Shown here one piece after another: positions 43,122 through 52,484 of a stretch of 64,000 nt of DNA. The DNA comes from Tunturiibacter gelidiferens (GTDB lineage Bacteria; Acidobacteriota; Terriglobia; Terriglobales; Acidobacteriaceae). The DNA is taken from NCBI RefSeq assembly GCF_014201335.1, contig NZ_JACHEB010000006.1, forward strand, positions 62,001-126,000. The letters run 5' to 3'. The notes under the pieces are model-generated. The model worked only from the letters and a program-made list of their open reading frames with translations, searched no databases and had not been told where the DNA came from. Within the stretch, counting starts at the first letter, position 1. Each line of letters starts with the position of its first letter. Both the position numbers and the translations under genes were made by a program.

Positions 43122-44309
43122 GACCGCTTCCAATTTTGCCGATGCCGATTCCAATTACGTAAGTTACGAGACCTTCAACAGCGCCGACGATTGTCATTTC
43201 GAGACCACTACTCCACCAGGAGCGAATGGTAATCAGAGACTTCGCGGCCCCTACGGCGAAATGTGCGATCAGTGACACGATCGCGGCAACAATCACTGCC
43301 GGGATCCCTGCCATGAAGAAGAATGGAATAATCGGGATCAACGCTCCTACTGCAGTGGAAAGCGCTCCTGAGAAAGCAGAGACCAGCGGTTTGCTGAGCC
43401 CTTCTTCGGTTGTATTCAGACGCTCACGTGCAAGGGCCTTGATCAGTTGCTCCTTGTTCTTCGCTAGTTGCTCGACAAAGCGTTCTGCATCTTCTTCCGG
43501 GAGTCCCCGGATTTTATAGCTGAGAGAAATCACCTCGCGGGCCTCAGCTTCGTTATCCTCAACGGCCTTCCGCTCTCTTGCAAACTCTGCTTCGAAGATC
43601 TGCCGCCCGCTCTTCGCGCAAGGTACGCGCCAGATCCCATGGAGAGCGCACTAGCCACCATTCCGGCCAAGCCGGCAATGAGAACAAAGTGGCTGTTACC
43701 AAGTGTCGCTCCCGAGACGCCGGAGACGATCCCGAAGATAGAGCCAAGGCCATCGTTCACGCCGTATATGGAATCACCAACCCAACCTGCCGCTTGCGGA
43801 TGGCCTTCTTTCCGGGCGTTGAGGAGACGATCAAGCTCTTCCTGTGCCTGCTCAGGAGACATTGCTGGCAGGGGACGTCGCGACCGAACAAGGTTTCTCA
43901 GGGCTTGATAGTGCTCTCGTTCATCGGCGATCACTTCCTTGAGAATCGCGATGCTTGGTTCATCGCCAAGCGCCTTCAACTGCTTTCCATACTTGGCAAT
44001 GTCACGACCCTCGTCGATCTCCAGGCGGCGCAAGGCGAGATCCGTTCCACCTATCTGCGTCGCCAACGAGTCAGCCTGTCCGAGTTCACTCCCCGTGTAC
44101 TGGGGCACTTGTCCACCGAGTTCCATGATGCGTTCAGCCCAGAGACTGGCATGATGCTTTTCTGCGGCGGCCAGCCCTCGTAAAGCGTTCCGCCGTTGTG
44201 GATCATTCTCTCTTTTGGCTAAAGCATAGTAGGTGTAATGGCCTTCCATCTCTGCCTGCAAGTTGGCCGCCAGCGCTGCGAGTAGTCTCTTATTGTCCGA
44301 ATCGGCCAT
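43117..44309 (-). pseudogene. mbfA: MbfA-like ferritin-like/VIT membrane iron exporter, split by a frameshift
   Basis: The first frame (44309 down to 43530) encodes a rubrerythrin-like di-iron domain (AEMEGHYTYYALAKRE, EKHHASLWAERI, IADEREHYQAL) and the first half of a VIT domain (GWVGDSIYGVNDGLGSIFGIVSGVSGATLG, shown in part). It then drifts into an unrelated Arg/Ser tail. The second frame (43533 down to 43117) gives the rest of the VIT domain with three hydrophobic helices. Read one base out from about 43615-43622, the peptide continues as AKSGRQIFEAEFARERKA, joining both parts. One lost base thus breaks a protein that exports iron in other bacteria. It is either a real pseudogene or a sequencing error. 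The halves meet in a GTGA overlap, so separate translation is not excluded. ATG 44309 has GGAG upstream. Confidence 0.85.
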
Positions 44310-44351
44310 CGTCTCTCCTTCGGGCCTCAGCAAATATCTATATTTAACTAC

Positions 44352-45164
44352 CTATTCGATCGCCGATTTTCTCCCCCAATCGAAGCGTCTGCCGAGGATG
44401 CCCTTCACAATGAGATGGTCCGTACTTGCGGTGGATCCAACTCCTACTCCGATGTTTATCTCCCACTTGGGCGAAGTATTCAGATCGGTGACAACGAAGA
44501 TTTGCTGTTGCTGGTAGTGCAATGAGTCGAAGGCTCCGAGGCGTCCATAATCGGCGTAGTATTCAACGCCGCCGCTCACTACTCGTGTGAAGTCATAGCT
44601 CACCTTTGCGGCCGGAGAAAAGCCGAGCCCTTGATTCACGTCGGGGCCGTGCAAGGTGCGTTCCAGTGCCGGATTCACTGCGAAATACCACCTGCCTGCG
44701 GTCTTATCAATGATGGGCCGTATCTCCCATGTCCATGTGTCCGGCGAGTAAGCGGCACGCTGGTAACCAATCTCGGTAGACAGACTGAGACCCACCGGAA
44801 GGTGCCAGCTATCAGGCGCGCGGACGCGCGGGCGTATGTGATCGCCGACCCACTGAACACCGTGACCGTCCTGTTCGCTGGTGAAAACATAGAAGCCGAT
44901 CTCCGACCAACTCGTAATACCTTGGGTGAGTTCGAGCGTTTCATGCTCCTGATGATTGGTCGGGATCACACCGTTGATGTAGTACTTCTGACCTTCCGGC
45001 GTGAAGTTGGAATGTAATTCAGTCATCAACGTCTTCGGTGGAACGGTGGCTGCTCCGTAGACCTGAATTTCATAGTTACCTTGGGCCACAGCGGATCGCA
45101 CGCACAAGATGGCCGCGATTGCGAGGACCGCGTTGGCAGCGAGCTTGATCGTGGAATTACGCAT
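44352..45164 (-). CDS. exported beta-rich protein, probable outer-membrane partner of the multicopper oxidase
   Basis: A 270-residue protein with a signal peptide (STIKLAANAVLAIAAILCV). The mature part is rich in beta strands with alternating hydrophobic and aromatic residues and ends in a charged tail, the layout of small outer-membrane barrels found next to copper oxidases. No catalytic motif was recognised. It starts inside the 3' end of the multicopper oxidase gene (8-base overlap), so the two are coupled, which is the main clue for a joint role. Confidence 0.75.
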   Translation of the reverse strand: MRNSTIKLAANAVLAIAAILCVRSAVAQGNYEIQVYGAATVPPKTLMTELHSNFTPEGQKYYINGVIPTNHQEHETLELTQGITSWSEIGFYVFTSEQDGHGVQWVGDHIRPRVRAPDSWHLPVGLSLSTEIGYQRAAYSPDTWTWEIRPIIDKTAGRWYFAVNPALERTLHGPDVNQGLGFSPAAKVSYDFTRVVSGGVEYYADYGRLGAFDSLHYQQQQIFVVTDLNTSPKWEINIGVGVGSTASTDHLIVKGILGRRFDWGRKSAIE

Positions 45165-46533
45165 AGTTGAAAACCATCATGAATGCCCGGTCCATGTGAT
45201 CTTGCTGGTGACAGTGAAAGAGTGTCTTTCCCGGATTATCGGCCACAAACTCTACCTCGACGGTTCCACCGGCGTGCACCAACACCACATCCTTGCGCAC
45301 ACCGGCGATCTCACCGCCATCTTCAAGCCGCCGAATCTCAAATGTGTGTCTGTGCAGATGAATCGGGTGATCGTCCATGCTCTTGTTTTTCATGATCAGG
45401 CGATAACGCTGTCCGGCCTGCAACAAAAGCGAGTGCTCTGGCGTTGAATTCTGCGGGTAGCCCAGACCGTTGATACGCCAGAGCTCTTCGTTACCGTGCC
45501 CCTGGAACTTTGAGTCAAAAACAAGCTCGATCTTTTTTGCGTCTTGATGTTGTGCGGCATCGCCTGCCTCTGCGAACTGGCGATAGTTCCACACAAGATC
45601 CTCCGGTTGCGTCCACACCGGCTTGCCGGAAGAGTTGGCGTATTCGATGACAACGCCCATTCCGCTGGCTTGAACATGCTTGCGGACTTCACCCAAGACC
45701 CATACGCCGGGATTGTTCATCTCGACGATGGCAGAGACGCGCTCCGCGGGTGCGAGCCGAAGCATGGAAACTGTCTGAACCTGGGCTACCGGATTGCCAT
45801 CCAGCGCCACCACCTTGAAGCTGTGCCCCGAGAACGAAATCCAGTGAACCTCGGTCGGGCTGCTATTGAGAATATGCATCATGACGCGCTCGCCCTGTTT
45901 GACCTTCACTGGATCTCCAGAGCCGAGCATCTTGCCGTTTATCGTTGCCACGTCGTAGAGCGGGTTCATATAACCGTCGTCACTGCTCAGAAATTGCCCG
46001 TTCCAGTCATGGAGTCCAAGGAAGACCTCCCGATCGTAAGCAGCAGGGTTGTCACGCGCTTCGATCAGAAGGAAACCGTGCAGCCCAGCGTACTGCGCTT
46101 TAGTGAGATTCTTCCCCGCGAACGTATGCGTGTGATACCAGCGGAAACCTGCCGGCTTGGGGATCATGGTGTAACGCACAGACGCACCAGGCGCGATCAT
46201 CGGTGTGCCTTCTTCCATGGCTCCGTCGATATCCGGCGGCAAGTAGAGCCCGTGCCAGTGAACGACCTCGGAATCTTTCGTGAGGTTCCGAATCTCAACA
46301 GACTGCGTCTCTCCTTCGTGCATACGGAACAACGGTCCGGGAATCTGCCCGTTGTAGGCTACGGTCCGTATGTGGTGTTTCGGCGAAGCCTCTAGGGTGT
46401 ATGGCGCAATCTCAAGCGTCACGTCCGGCGCCGCAGCGGCCGCGCCCGATAGCGCGAATGATCCGAACGCCATTCCAGAAAGTTGAGTGAAACGTCTGCG
46501 TGTCAGTGGATGGGGAGACACGGAATTAAGCAT
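45157..46533 (-). CDS. Tat-exported multicopper oxidase (laccase-like)
   Basis: A 458-residue three-domain multicopper oxidase. The N-terminus carries a twin-arginine signal (RRRFTQLSGMAFGS). All copper motifs are present: HWHG, HTHTF, HPIHLHRH and HCHQQDHMDRAFM, with the T1 axial Met in the last. No Met-rich or His-rich insertion typical of CueO was recognised. Possible activities are phenol oxidation, Cu(I) or Fe(II)/Mn(II) oxidation. Neighbours are an outer-membrane-like protein (downstream, overlapping) and a YceI gene (upstream). Confidence 0.92.
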   Translation of the reverse strand: MLNSVSPHPLTRRRFTQLSGMAFGSFALSGAAAAAPDVTLEIAPYTLEASPKHHIRTVAYNGQIPGPLFRMHEGETQSVEIRNLTKDSEVVHWHGLYLPPDIDGAMEEGTPMIAPGASVRYTMIPKPAGFRWYHTHTFAGKNLTKAQYAGLHGFLLIEARDNPAAYDREVFLGLHDWNGQFLSSDDGYMNPLYDVATINGKMLGSGDPVKVKQGERVMMHILNSSPTEVHWISFSGHSFKVVALDGNPVAQVQTVSMLRLAPAERVSAIVEMNNPGVWVLGEVRKHVQASGMGVVIEYANSSGKPVWTQPEDLVWNYRQFAEAGDAAQHQDAKKIELVFDSKFQGHGNEELWRINGLGYPQNSTPEHSLLLQAGQRYRLIMKNKSMDDHPIHLHRHTFEIRRLEDGGEIAGVRKDVVLVHAGGTVEVEFVADNPGKTLFHCHQQDHMDRAFMMVFNYA

Positions 46534-46620
46534 AGTTCTTTGTAACTCCGATTGAGTTCAATGAAAAGCGAGTGCATCAGAACGGAATGGTCCTATTACA
46601 GTGTGCAAACAGGTGGTCGG

Positions 46621-47184
46621 TCAGTTAGAAACCTGGCCAACGAGATTAAGATCAATCGCAACGTCATTGTCAGCTTTCCAGATCAGAAAGTTCGGGTTCT
46701 TAAGACCCCACTGAACATAGGGAACGACGAATTGCGCCCTCGCCGTTGCCTTCGATCCATCGATGTGAATCTGCATCGGAATCGTCAGGTCGTGAGCAGT
46801 GCCGAGGAGAGTGAACACTCCGCTCACTTGAATAGTCGAGTCCCCCGAAGCAGCAATTGTTCCGTTGTATGCTTTCGGCGCGAAAGAGACGGTGGCGAAC
46901 TGGTCCACCTTGAGGAGATCTTTGTTCATCTTCTTATCGCGGCTGTCGTTTCCCGTCTTGCCGCTGCCCGCTGCCACGATGACTACCCCCGATATGTTGG
47001 AAGCGGTGCGATCGAAATTGATCGATCCAAATTGAATATGAAACGTGCCGTCGACGACCTCGTGGGTCGTGTTCAGTTTCATCTTGACCTCGCTGGCATC
47101 GGAGTTGACGGCGAAGGTCTGATGCTGGGCGAGTACGGCTGGAGCGAATATGAGCGCGAGGGCTACGACTGCGAGGCATTTCAT
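46621..47184 (-). CDS. YceI-family periplasmic protein
   Basis: A 187-residue exported protein. The signal peptide is MKCLAVVALALIFAPAVLAQ. The rest is the YceI lipocalin-like beta barrel (EVKMKLNTTHEVVDGTFHIQ, shown in part; SGVFTLLGTAHDLTIPMQIH). YceI proteins bind polyisoprenoid or related lipophilic compounds, which would fit transport of an apolar quinone or phenolic product between the FAD reductase upstream and the oxidase downstream (inference). It lies 57 bases after the FAD reductase gene. Confidence 0.93.
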   Translation of the reverse strand: MKCLAVVALALIFAPAVLAQHQTFAVNSDASEVKMKLNTTHEVVDGTFHIQFGSINFDRTASNISGVVIVAAGSGKTGNDSRDKKMNKDLLKVDQFATVSFAPKAYNGTIAASGDSTIQVSGVFTLLGTAHDLTIPMQIHIDGSKATARAQFVVPYVQWGLKNPNFLIWKADNDVAIDLNLVGQVSN

Positions 47185-47241
47185 TGCATCATCTCCCCCA
47201 AAAGGGCTAACTGCCGAGAATTGTTTTGGCGTGGCTCGATT

Positions 47242-48372
47242 TCAGTTCGCGAACGCCTGTGGAGCCACAGCAGCGGTCTGGGTGACACGCGTGAGTCTAG
47301 CCGTTACGCGCATCGCGCCGGGCCAGACCCTGAGGCAAAACGGTAGTACAGCGCGCGCGAGTGCGTTGTTCAAGCCGTTGGCAGCGATCTCGGCAAGACG
47401 CATCTGGGGCAGCATTGCGGAGCGCAGTTTTGGCTGAAAAACCGGCGCCGGCTCCGCGGCAAGATAGGCAGCGGCGGCACGGCGAGCAGTATGCAGGGCG
47501 ATGGATATGCCATCGCCGGTAAACGAAGGGATTACGGCTGCCTGATCGCCGATACAGTAGAGCCCATCCTCGGTTGCGCGGCGGATGTAGCCATACGGTA
47601 TATGAGTGATGGTGATCGGTTTGTCGAGCAGCGGCTCCGCACCGTCAAGCCGCATCGCGAGATGGGGACAGTCCTGCTGCATCCTCGCAAGGAGGCCCTC
47701 CCAGCGAAGACCCCCACGTGCAAAATACCGCCGTTGCACCACACAGCAGAAATTCGTAATGCCGTCTTCGACGGGTTGGATACCACCGTAGCCTCCGGAA
47801 TAGAGCGTCAACTCGGAGGCGTCCGCCAGGTCAGCGGTCTGCGCGCCGGACAGTCGGTAATACATCTTGAAGGCGACCCATTGGTGAGGGTCCTTCGGGC
47901 GACCGTGGCCACGCAGATCGTGCTTGCCCGTGGCGAGAAAGGCGGTTGGAGCTTCGTAGGTAGTGCCGTCGTCGAGCGTAGCCTGCCAGAGGTTGGCGGT
48001 CGCGTGGCTGAGCGACTGCACACTGCGACCACGCATAACACGGACTCCCGCGGCGATGGCTGTGGCGATGAGCGCTGTATCCAGCGCTTTGCGCGTGAGC
48101 GAGGCCGCGGGAAAAGGCAACGGAGCCTCCGCGGCACGTCTGGAGGCGGCAAGGCGAACGTAATAGATGGGCACAGCGCCAAGCGAGGCCACGTCGATGC
48201 CGAGCGCGTGCAGGTCCTCAAGAGCCTCACCGCTTAGAAACTCACCGCAGACTTTATGGCGCGGTGTGGGCTCGCGTTCAATCAGCGTGACGCTTCGTCC
48301 CTTTCGAGCGAGCGCGATCGAAGCCGCACAGCCTGCTACTCCACCACCGAGGATCAGTACTTCGTCTTCCAA
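47242..48372 (-). CDS. FAD-dependent oxidoreductase, geranylgeranyl-reductase type
   Basis: A 376-residue flavoprotein. The FAD motif GGGVAGCAASIALARKG starts at residue 9, followed by the family motif HKVCGEFLSG and the second FAD motif CIGDQAAVIPSFTGDGIS. The start is a TTG at 48372 with a strong AGGAGG at good distance; the ATG in between is in another frame. Members reduce isoprenoid chains or hydroxylate polyketide-derived phenols. Homologues are known beside type III PKS genes, and such a PKS lies 2.4 kb upstream on the same strand. Confidence 0.9.
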   Translation of the reverse strand: MEDEVLILGGGVAGCAASIALARKGRSVTLIEREPTPRHKVCGEFLSGEALEDLHALGIDVASLGAVPIYYVRLAASRRAAEAPLPFPAASLTRKALDTALIATAIAAGVRVMRGRSVQSLSHATANLWQATLDDGTTYEAPTAFLATGKHDLRGHGRPKDPHQWVAFKMYYRLSGAQTADLADASELTLYSGGYGGIQPVEDGITNFCCVVQRRYFARGGLRWEGLLARMQQDCPHLAMRLDGAEPLLDKPITITHIPYGYIRRATEDGLYCIGDQAAVIPSFTGDGISIALHTARRAAAAYLAAEPAPVFQPKLRSAMLPQMRLAEIAANGLNNALARAVLPFCLRVWPGAMRVTARLTRVTQTAAVAPQAFAN

Positions 48373-48587
48373 AACATTCCCTCCTAATTCACTGGATGTT
48401 CAATCAATTTGTGGCGGGATTCCATCTTTCTAGTAGACGTCCAAAAAACAGTTCGGCACTTCATTCTGTACAAATCGTCATTTTGAAGCTGGGAGAACGC
48501 CGGCTGGACGGATGCACATGTCGACGTGAAATGATGCGGGGTTCGCAGGGTATCGTAAGGCGTCTAAGGTGTTAGGACGAGGTATTG

Positions 48588-49252
48588 ATGAGGCGAAACG
48601 ATTTCCTGGTAGCCGCTTTTTGGGCGATAACGTTGGGCACCGCAGCGCCGGCTGAACCAATTTCAGTAAGACATATTCAACGCCCGATGCATCGGTTTAT
48701 GGTGGCGCGCTCCGAGGCTGGAAAAATCATCGCCAGTGGAGAGTTTTCGCAGGTCGTGCAGGGCGATGAAGTGACGATGCGCCTGACCTATCACTTTGTA
48801 GTGGGTCGATTGACGACGAGACGACGACGTGTAGGCAGCAGGGCACATTTCGGTTAGTACGCAACCATCACATACAGAATGGGCCGTTCTTCGTGAAGCC
48901 GGTCGACTTTACAGTAGAAGCTGCGACGGGCATAGCAACCAGCCGCACGGAGGACAAGAGTGGGAAGATACAAGTCGAGAGCCACCACATCGCCGTGTCG
49001 GATGATCTGGCGAATGGATTCGTTGGAACCTTGCTGCTGAATCTGCGGCAAAATGCGGCGCCGTTTCGCATCCATCCCGAGTTGGGCGGTATCGTGGGCG
49101 TGATCGCGCAGCTGATCGGCCTGCAGCCCAAAGATGTGATGGTATGGGTTTTGGACGGTCAGGAGCCTGCCGTAATGAGGATAGTCGGACAACTAGGTGG
49201 TTACGGCCCTCTGGTCAGCTCGGATCTTGAAGGAATCAGCTTCGAGAAATAG
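48588..49252 (+). pseudogene. secreted hypothetical protein, split by a frameshift
   Basis: On the opposite strand to the PKS genes. The first frame (from ATG 48588, with GAGG upstream) encodes a signal-peptide-like start (FLVAAFWAITLGTAAPAEP) and a beta-rich part ending in ...LTYHFVVG, after which it becomes an Arg-rich tail and stops at 48857. One base out, from about 48802, the peptide continues as SIDDETTTCRQQGTFRLVRN and runs to 49252. Continuity of composition and register argues for one gene of about 220 residues with a lost base (likely GAT reduced to GT). I do not recognise the family. Confidence 0.7.
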
Positions 49253-49343
49253 GACACCTGCAAACCCAGTTCACGAGGGCGAGATGTGGATCGCCTGGCT
49301 TTATGACATTGGTCTGAAGATCCCATGGCCTCCTGGCCAGCGA

Positions 49344-49979
49344 TCAGTCACGTCGGGTGGTGAGTTCATGCCAGTTGAGGCCGAGGTCCACGATCAGTAG
49401 CGAGGCAAGTGTGAAGGCAATCACGCCGACTGCGGATAACACGTCGCCCAGGTGGCTCCAGTAACGCGGCCAGAGGTTGAGCACCCGGCTGGAGACGAAG
49501 GTAAAGGTAACTGCATAGGAGCGCGCCATCCATTGGCGGTGCTGTGTGATTTGGCGGTTGCGCGCGGTAATGAAGGCGGCCGTGGTGCAGACCATCCAGG
49601 CGGCGGCCTGCATGGAGGTTCCGGGAAGACCCGGGCGACCAGCAGCGAGAGCGATCCCCGTGAAGGAACCAACAAACACGGAAATGACGTAGATGCGGCC
49701 GAGGATGCGATGGAGCTTAAGGTGACGCTGTCGGATCCGCGAGGAGAAGTTGACGGGGCCGATCAGAAGAGCGAAGATTCCGGCGAGTGTATGCGGGATG
49801 AGGAGATGGCGGTCGGCAATGACCTGCAGACGGTAGCCGTGGTACATCGGATAGTCGGTGATCAGGAGCAGCTCTGAGGTAATGAAGACGAAGAGTACGG
49901 TGAGACCAAGCGAGACCCAGAGAATTGTCTTGAATCTGGAACGGGCGGAGGTGGGCGCTATCAAAGTGGAGATTGGCAT
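49344..49979 (-). CDS. DUF2306-type membrane protein
   Basis: A 211-residue protein with about six hydrophobic helices. The signature pieces are RHLLIPHTLAGIFALLIGPV, RQRHLKLHRILGRIYVISV and NRQITQHRQWMARSYAVTF, whose His residues could bind metal or haem. The function of DUF2306 is unknown. It sits between the methyltransferase and the FAD reductase genes on the same strand, so it may belong to the PKS locus. Confidence 0.85.
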   Translation of the reverse strand: MPISTLIAPTSARSRFKTILWVSLGLTVLFVFITSELLLITDYPMYHGYRLQVIADRHLLIPHTLAGIFALLIGPVNFSSRIRQRHLKLHRILGRIYVISVFVGSFTGIALAAGRPGLPGTSMQAAAWMVCTTAAFITARNRQITQHRQWMARSYAVTFTFVSSRVLNLWPRYWSHLGDVLSAVGVIAFTLASLLIVDLGLNWHELTTRRD

Positions 49980-50085
49980 TATTCGCCCCTCAGATCGTTA
50001 GACGTGACGAGATGAGCCATGAGGCCGACTGGGCCGAGAGGCTTCATATCTCTTAGCCTAACGAGACGCTTCAAAATCACGGATC

Positions 50086-50799
50086 TCATTTCCACCGCCC
50101 CACGCACAACCGTCCCGGCCGCCACTTCTCCACAGCCATCGCCTCTCGCGGGACCTCAGCCGTAGCGAGCAGGCGTACCCAATCCTCCTTCCGGAAGGCC
50201 CTCCGGAACGACACCGGCCCATCATGCCGCACAAGCCAGTGCCAACGCACCCACCCAAACATCCGACTATTCCACTCCGCCCGTTCCAAATCATTGATAA
50301 ACCAACCTACCTGCACGGACGCTTCCATCCACTTCAGCAACGCGACGATCTCCTCGTTCTCCAGATGATGTGCCAGCAGCGAGCTCACGACGATATCGAC
50401 CGGCTTCTTCGGTCGATACTCCAGAGCATCGCCGGTCACCCATTCGATTCCGAGCTCCTTTGGCGTGGACTCCGCTGCGGCACGCGCAGCATAAGGATTC
50501 AAGTCGATCCCTGTTAACTTCACAGCAATGCCCCGTCTCCGTGCCCAGCCTGAAATCTGCCGCAGTAGATCACCGCCGCCACTGCCCACATCGACGATGT
50601 GTACCGGATCACGCGATCCATGCGGCAACCGCTCCAGCCAAGCCAGCGTCGGCCGATAACCCAGCAGCCAACGATTGACCGTTTCCAGACTGCGCAGGCA
50701 GTCACGGAAGTCTTCATAACTACAGTCACCATCCATGAGCTCCGGCAACTCACGCGGAGAGGCCCGCCGACTGAAGTCGATCTGTGCATTAGACCCCAT
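50086..50799 (-). CDS. SAM-dependent methyltransferase, class I
   Basis: A 237-residue methyltransferase. The SAM motif I is VDVGSGGGDLLRQI, followed by an acidic end-of-strand residue (TGIDLNPYAA) and the DIVVSSLLAHHLEN motif. It overlaps the type III PKS gene by 11 bases, so they are translationally coupled, and O- or C-methylation of the PKS product is the likely role (inference from known PKS-methyltransferase pairs). The C-terminus ends WRPGRLCVGRWK. Confidence 0.9.
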   Translation of the reverse strand: MGSNAQIDFSRRASPRELPELMDGDCSYEDFRDCLRSLETVNRWLLGYRPTLAWLERLPHGSRDPVHIVDVGSGGGDLLRQISGWARRRGIAVKLTGIDLNPYAARAAAESTPKELGIEWVTGDALEYRPKKPVDIVVSSLLAHHLENEEIVALLKWMEASVQVGWFINDLERAEWNSRMFGWVRWHWLVRHDGPVSFRRAFRKEDWVRLLATAEVPREAMAVEKWRPGRLCVGRWK

Positions 50800-51850
50800 G
50801 GAAGCGCATCGTCTCCGCTGTTAGGCCCGGCCCAAACGACATCGCACACCCACGCTGCCCCGGGCGCGCTTGTTGCATTATTCGCTGCAACACAAACATC
50901 ACTGTCGCCGAAGACATATTGCCGAAGCACGATAGCACTTCGCGCGACGCTGCCAGCGCATCCGTCGGCAGTTCCAGCCCCTTCTCTACCGCATCCAGAA
51001 TCGACCGTCCGCCGGGATGCACCGCCCACAGATCGATGCCGTCGCGCTCCGCCATCAGTTCGCCTTCATGCAGCGCGCGGCCCAACTCTGCCGGCACCCG
51101 CCCGGAGAGCAGCATGTCGAAACCTAGCCCGCGAATCTTCCAGGTAATAAGCCCACGTGTCTTCGCCACCATTACCGCCTTGAAGCTGTCCAGCGCGAGA
51201 CCCTGCTCGCGAGCAGTAATTAGGCTCGCCGCTGCACCATCGGCAAACACCAGAAAGGAGAGCACCTGCTCCAGCTCCTGCGTTTCCTGGAAGTGCAGCG
51301 TACACAGCTCCAGGTTGACCATCAGAATACCCGCCTTCGGATCTGAGCGCACTATGTGCCGCGCCAGCTTCAGCGCATTGATCGCGGCATAGCATCCCAT
51401 GAATCCAACCATCGTGCGCTCCACATCCGCCGAAAGCCCGAGGTGGTCGACGATCTCAAAGTCCAGCCCCGGCGCATAGAGCCCCGTGCAGCAGGTTACC
51501 AGTACATGCGTAATACCGGAGCGTTCCTTCTCATTGAGCGCAAGCCGATCTACGGCCTTCTTCATCAGCACAGGAGCGCTCTGCTCAAACAGTTCCATAC
51601 GCCGCGTCGTGTTGGGAAAGTCACCTAGCCGATAAAACTCATTCGCGTTATGCGGCGAGAATTGGCCGGAACCTTTCTGCGGATCGAGGAACGAATAGCG
51701 ATGGGCGATGTCGGCGCGGCTCACCATGCGGCGGAAGACCGTACGTAGCCGCGGGTCGGCGAGCATCTTCTCTGCAAAGACGACGAAGGTGTCATGTACA
51801 TCGTGCTCTGGTACGGCAGTAGCGATGCGGTTCAGGTAAGCCGTAGTCAA
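50789..51850 (-). CDS. type III polyketide synthase (chalcone/stilbene synthase family)
   Basis: A 353-residue type III PKS that condenses malonyl-CoA units on an acyl starter. The catalytic Cys is in VTCCTGLYAPG, the His in WAVHPGGRSILD and the Asn in CFGNMSSATVMF, giving the complete Cys-His-Asn triad. The GFGPG-like loop is present as SFGPGLTAE near the C-terminus. The start is a TTG at 51850 with GAGG about 11 bases upstream. Alkylresorcinol, alkylpyrone or quinone precursors are plausible products. Confidence 0.94.
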   Translation of the reverse strand: MTTAYLNRIATAVPEHDVHDTFVVFAEKMLADPRLRTVFRRMVSRADIAHRYSFLDPQKGSGQFSPHNANEFYRLGDFPNTTRRMELFEQSAPVLMKKAVDRLALNEKERSGITHVLVTCCTGLYAPGLDFEIVDHLGLSADVERTMVGFMGCYAAINALKLARHIVRSDPKAGILMVNLELCTLHFQETQELEQVLSFLVFADGAAASLITAREQGLALDSFKAVMVAKTRGLITWKIRGLGFDMLLSGRVPAELGRALHEGELMAERDGIDLWAVHPGGRSILDAVEKGLELPTDALAASREVLSCFGNMSSATVMFVLQRIMQQARPGQRGCAMSFGPGLTAETMRFHGV

Positions 51851-52484
51851 GCGGAATATGTCCTCAGCCCGGATAATCGAGATTAAATGTCGCGTTTGTG
51901 CGTTGGGGAAGCTGGACCACGAAGAGATGACGATCCAGCGACAGTCGACTACTTGAGAGAGCAGGCTCCGTATTCTCGATACAACCCCTAGTCATTGAGA
52001 CGAGACCTTTGTTCTTTTGATAGCACTTTGCAGGAAGGTATAGGATGACGATTTGTTCATGGAGGCCGCAATCACCGGAGCGCCCCTGAATTTCGTCCGT
52101 CCACATGCTAAGTTGCGAAAGAGCGAGGCAAGATGCACGACCACGAGTGTTCTTCGGAATCGACACTCGGCGCTCCGCCAGAGCTTAAAAATTGAGAGGT
52201 CGATACTCCGAAATGACATTTGCAGCGTAGCTCCAATCCATCGCTTCATGCATCGATTCCTTGCCGCCACAGCACTTGCGGGCCTCACAGCGGGTTGGGA
52301 GTATGCGTGCCGGAAATCGATCGTTTTGCTCACCTTTACGTTAGGGGTCGTTATTCCGGCTATCGTGTTCTTTGTCTAGCCTTTCTCGATTCGTCCATCG
52401 ATGAGTGACTCAGATGACCGAATCGTCATCTTGCAGCCTCCTGAAGTGTGCGAATCGCGAATCAAAATGGCTTACCATCACTCC
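51851..52484. other. intergenic region between PKS gene and response regulator gene
   Basis: About 630 bases separating divergent genes, so promoters for both should lie here. A plus-strand frame of 108 codons (52053-52379) ends in a hydrophobic 43-residue tail starting at an ATG at 52248 and ending just before the regulator gene; it lacks a ribosome site, so it is not called a gene. No clear promoter, tRNA or repeat was recognised. Confidence 0.4.

Noticed and set aside
42945-43232. Plus-strand ORF of 95 codons
   Set aside because: It overlaps the end of the mbfA-like gene on the other strand and has no ribosome site or motif.
52053-52379. Small ORF of 108 codons with hydrophobic tail
   Set aside because: No ribosome site at any start and no family resemblance; described only as part of the intergenic region.
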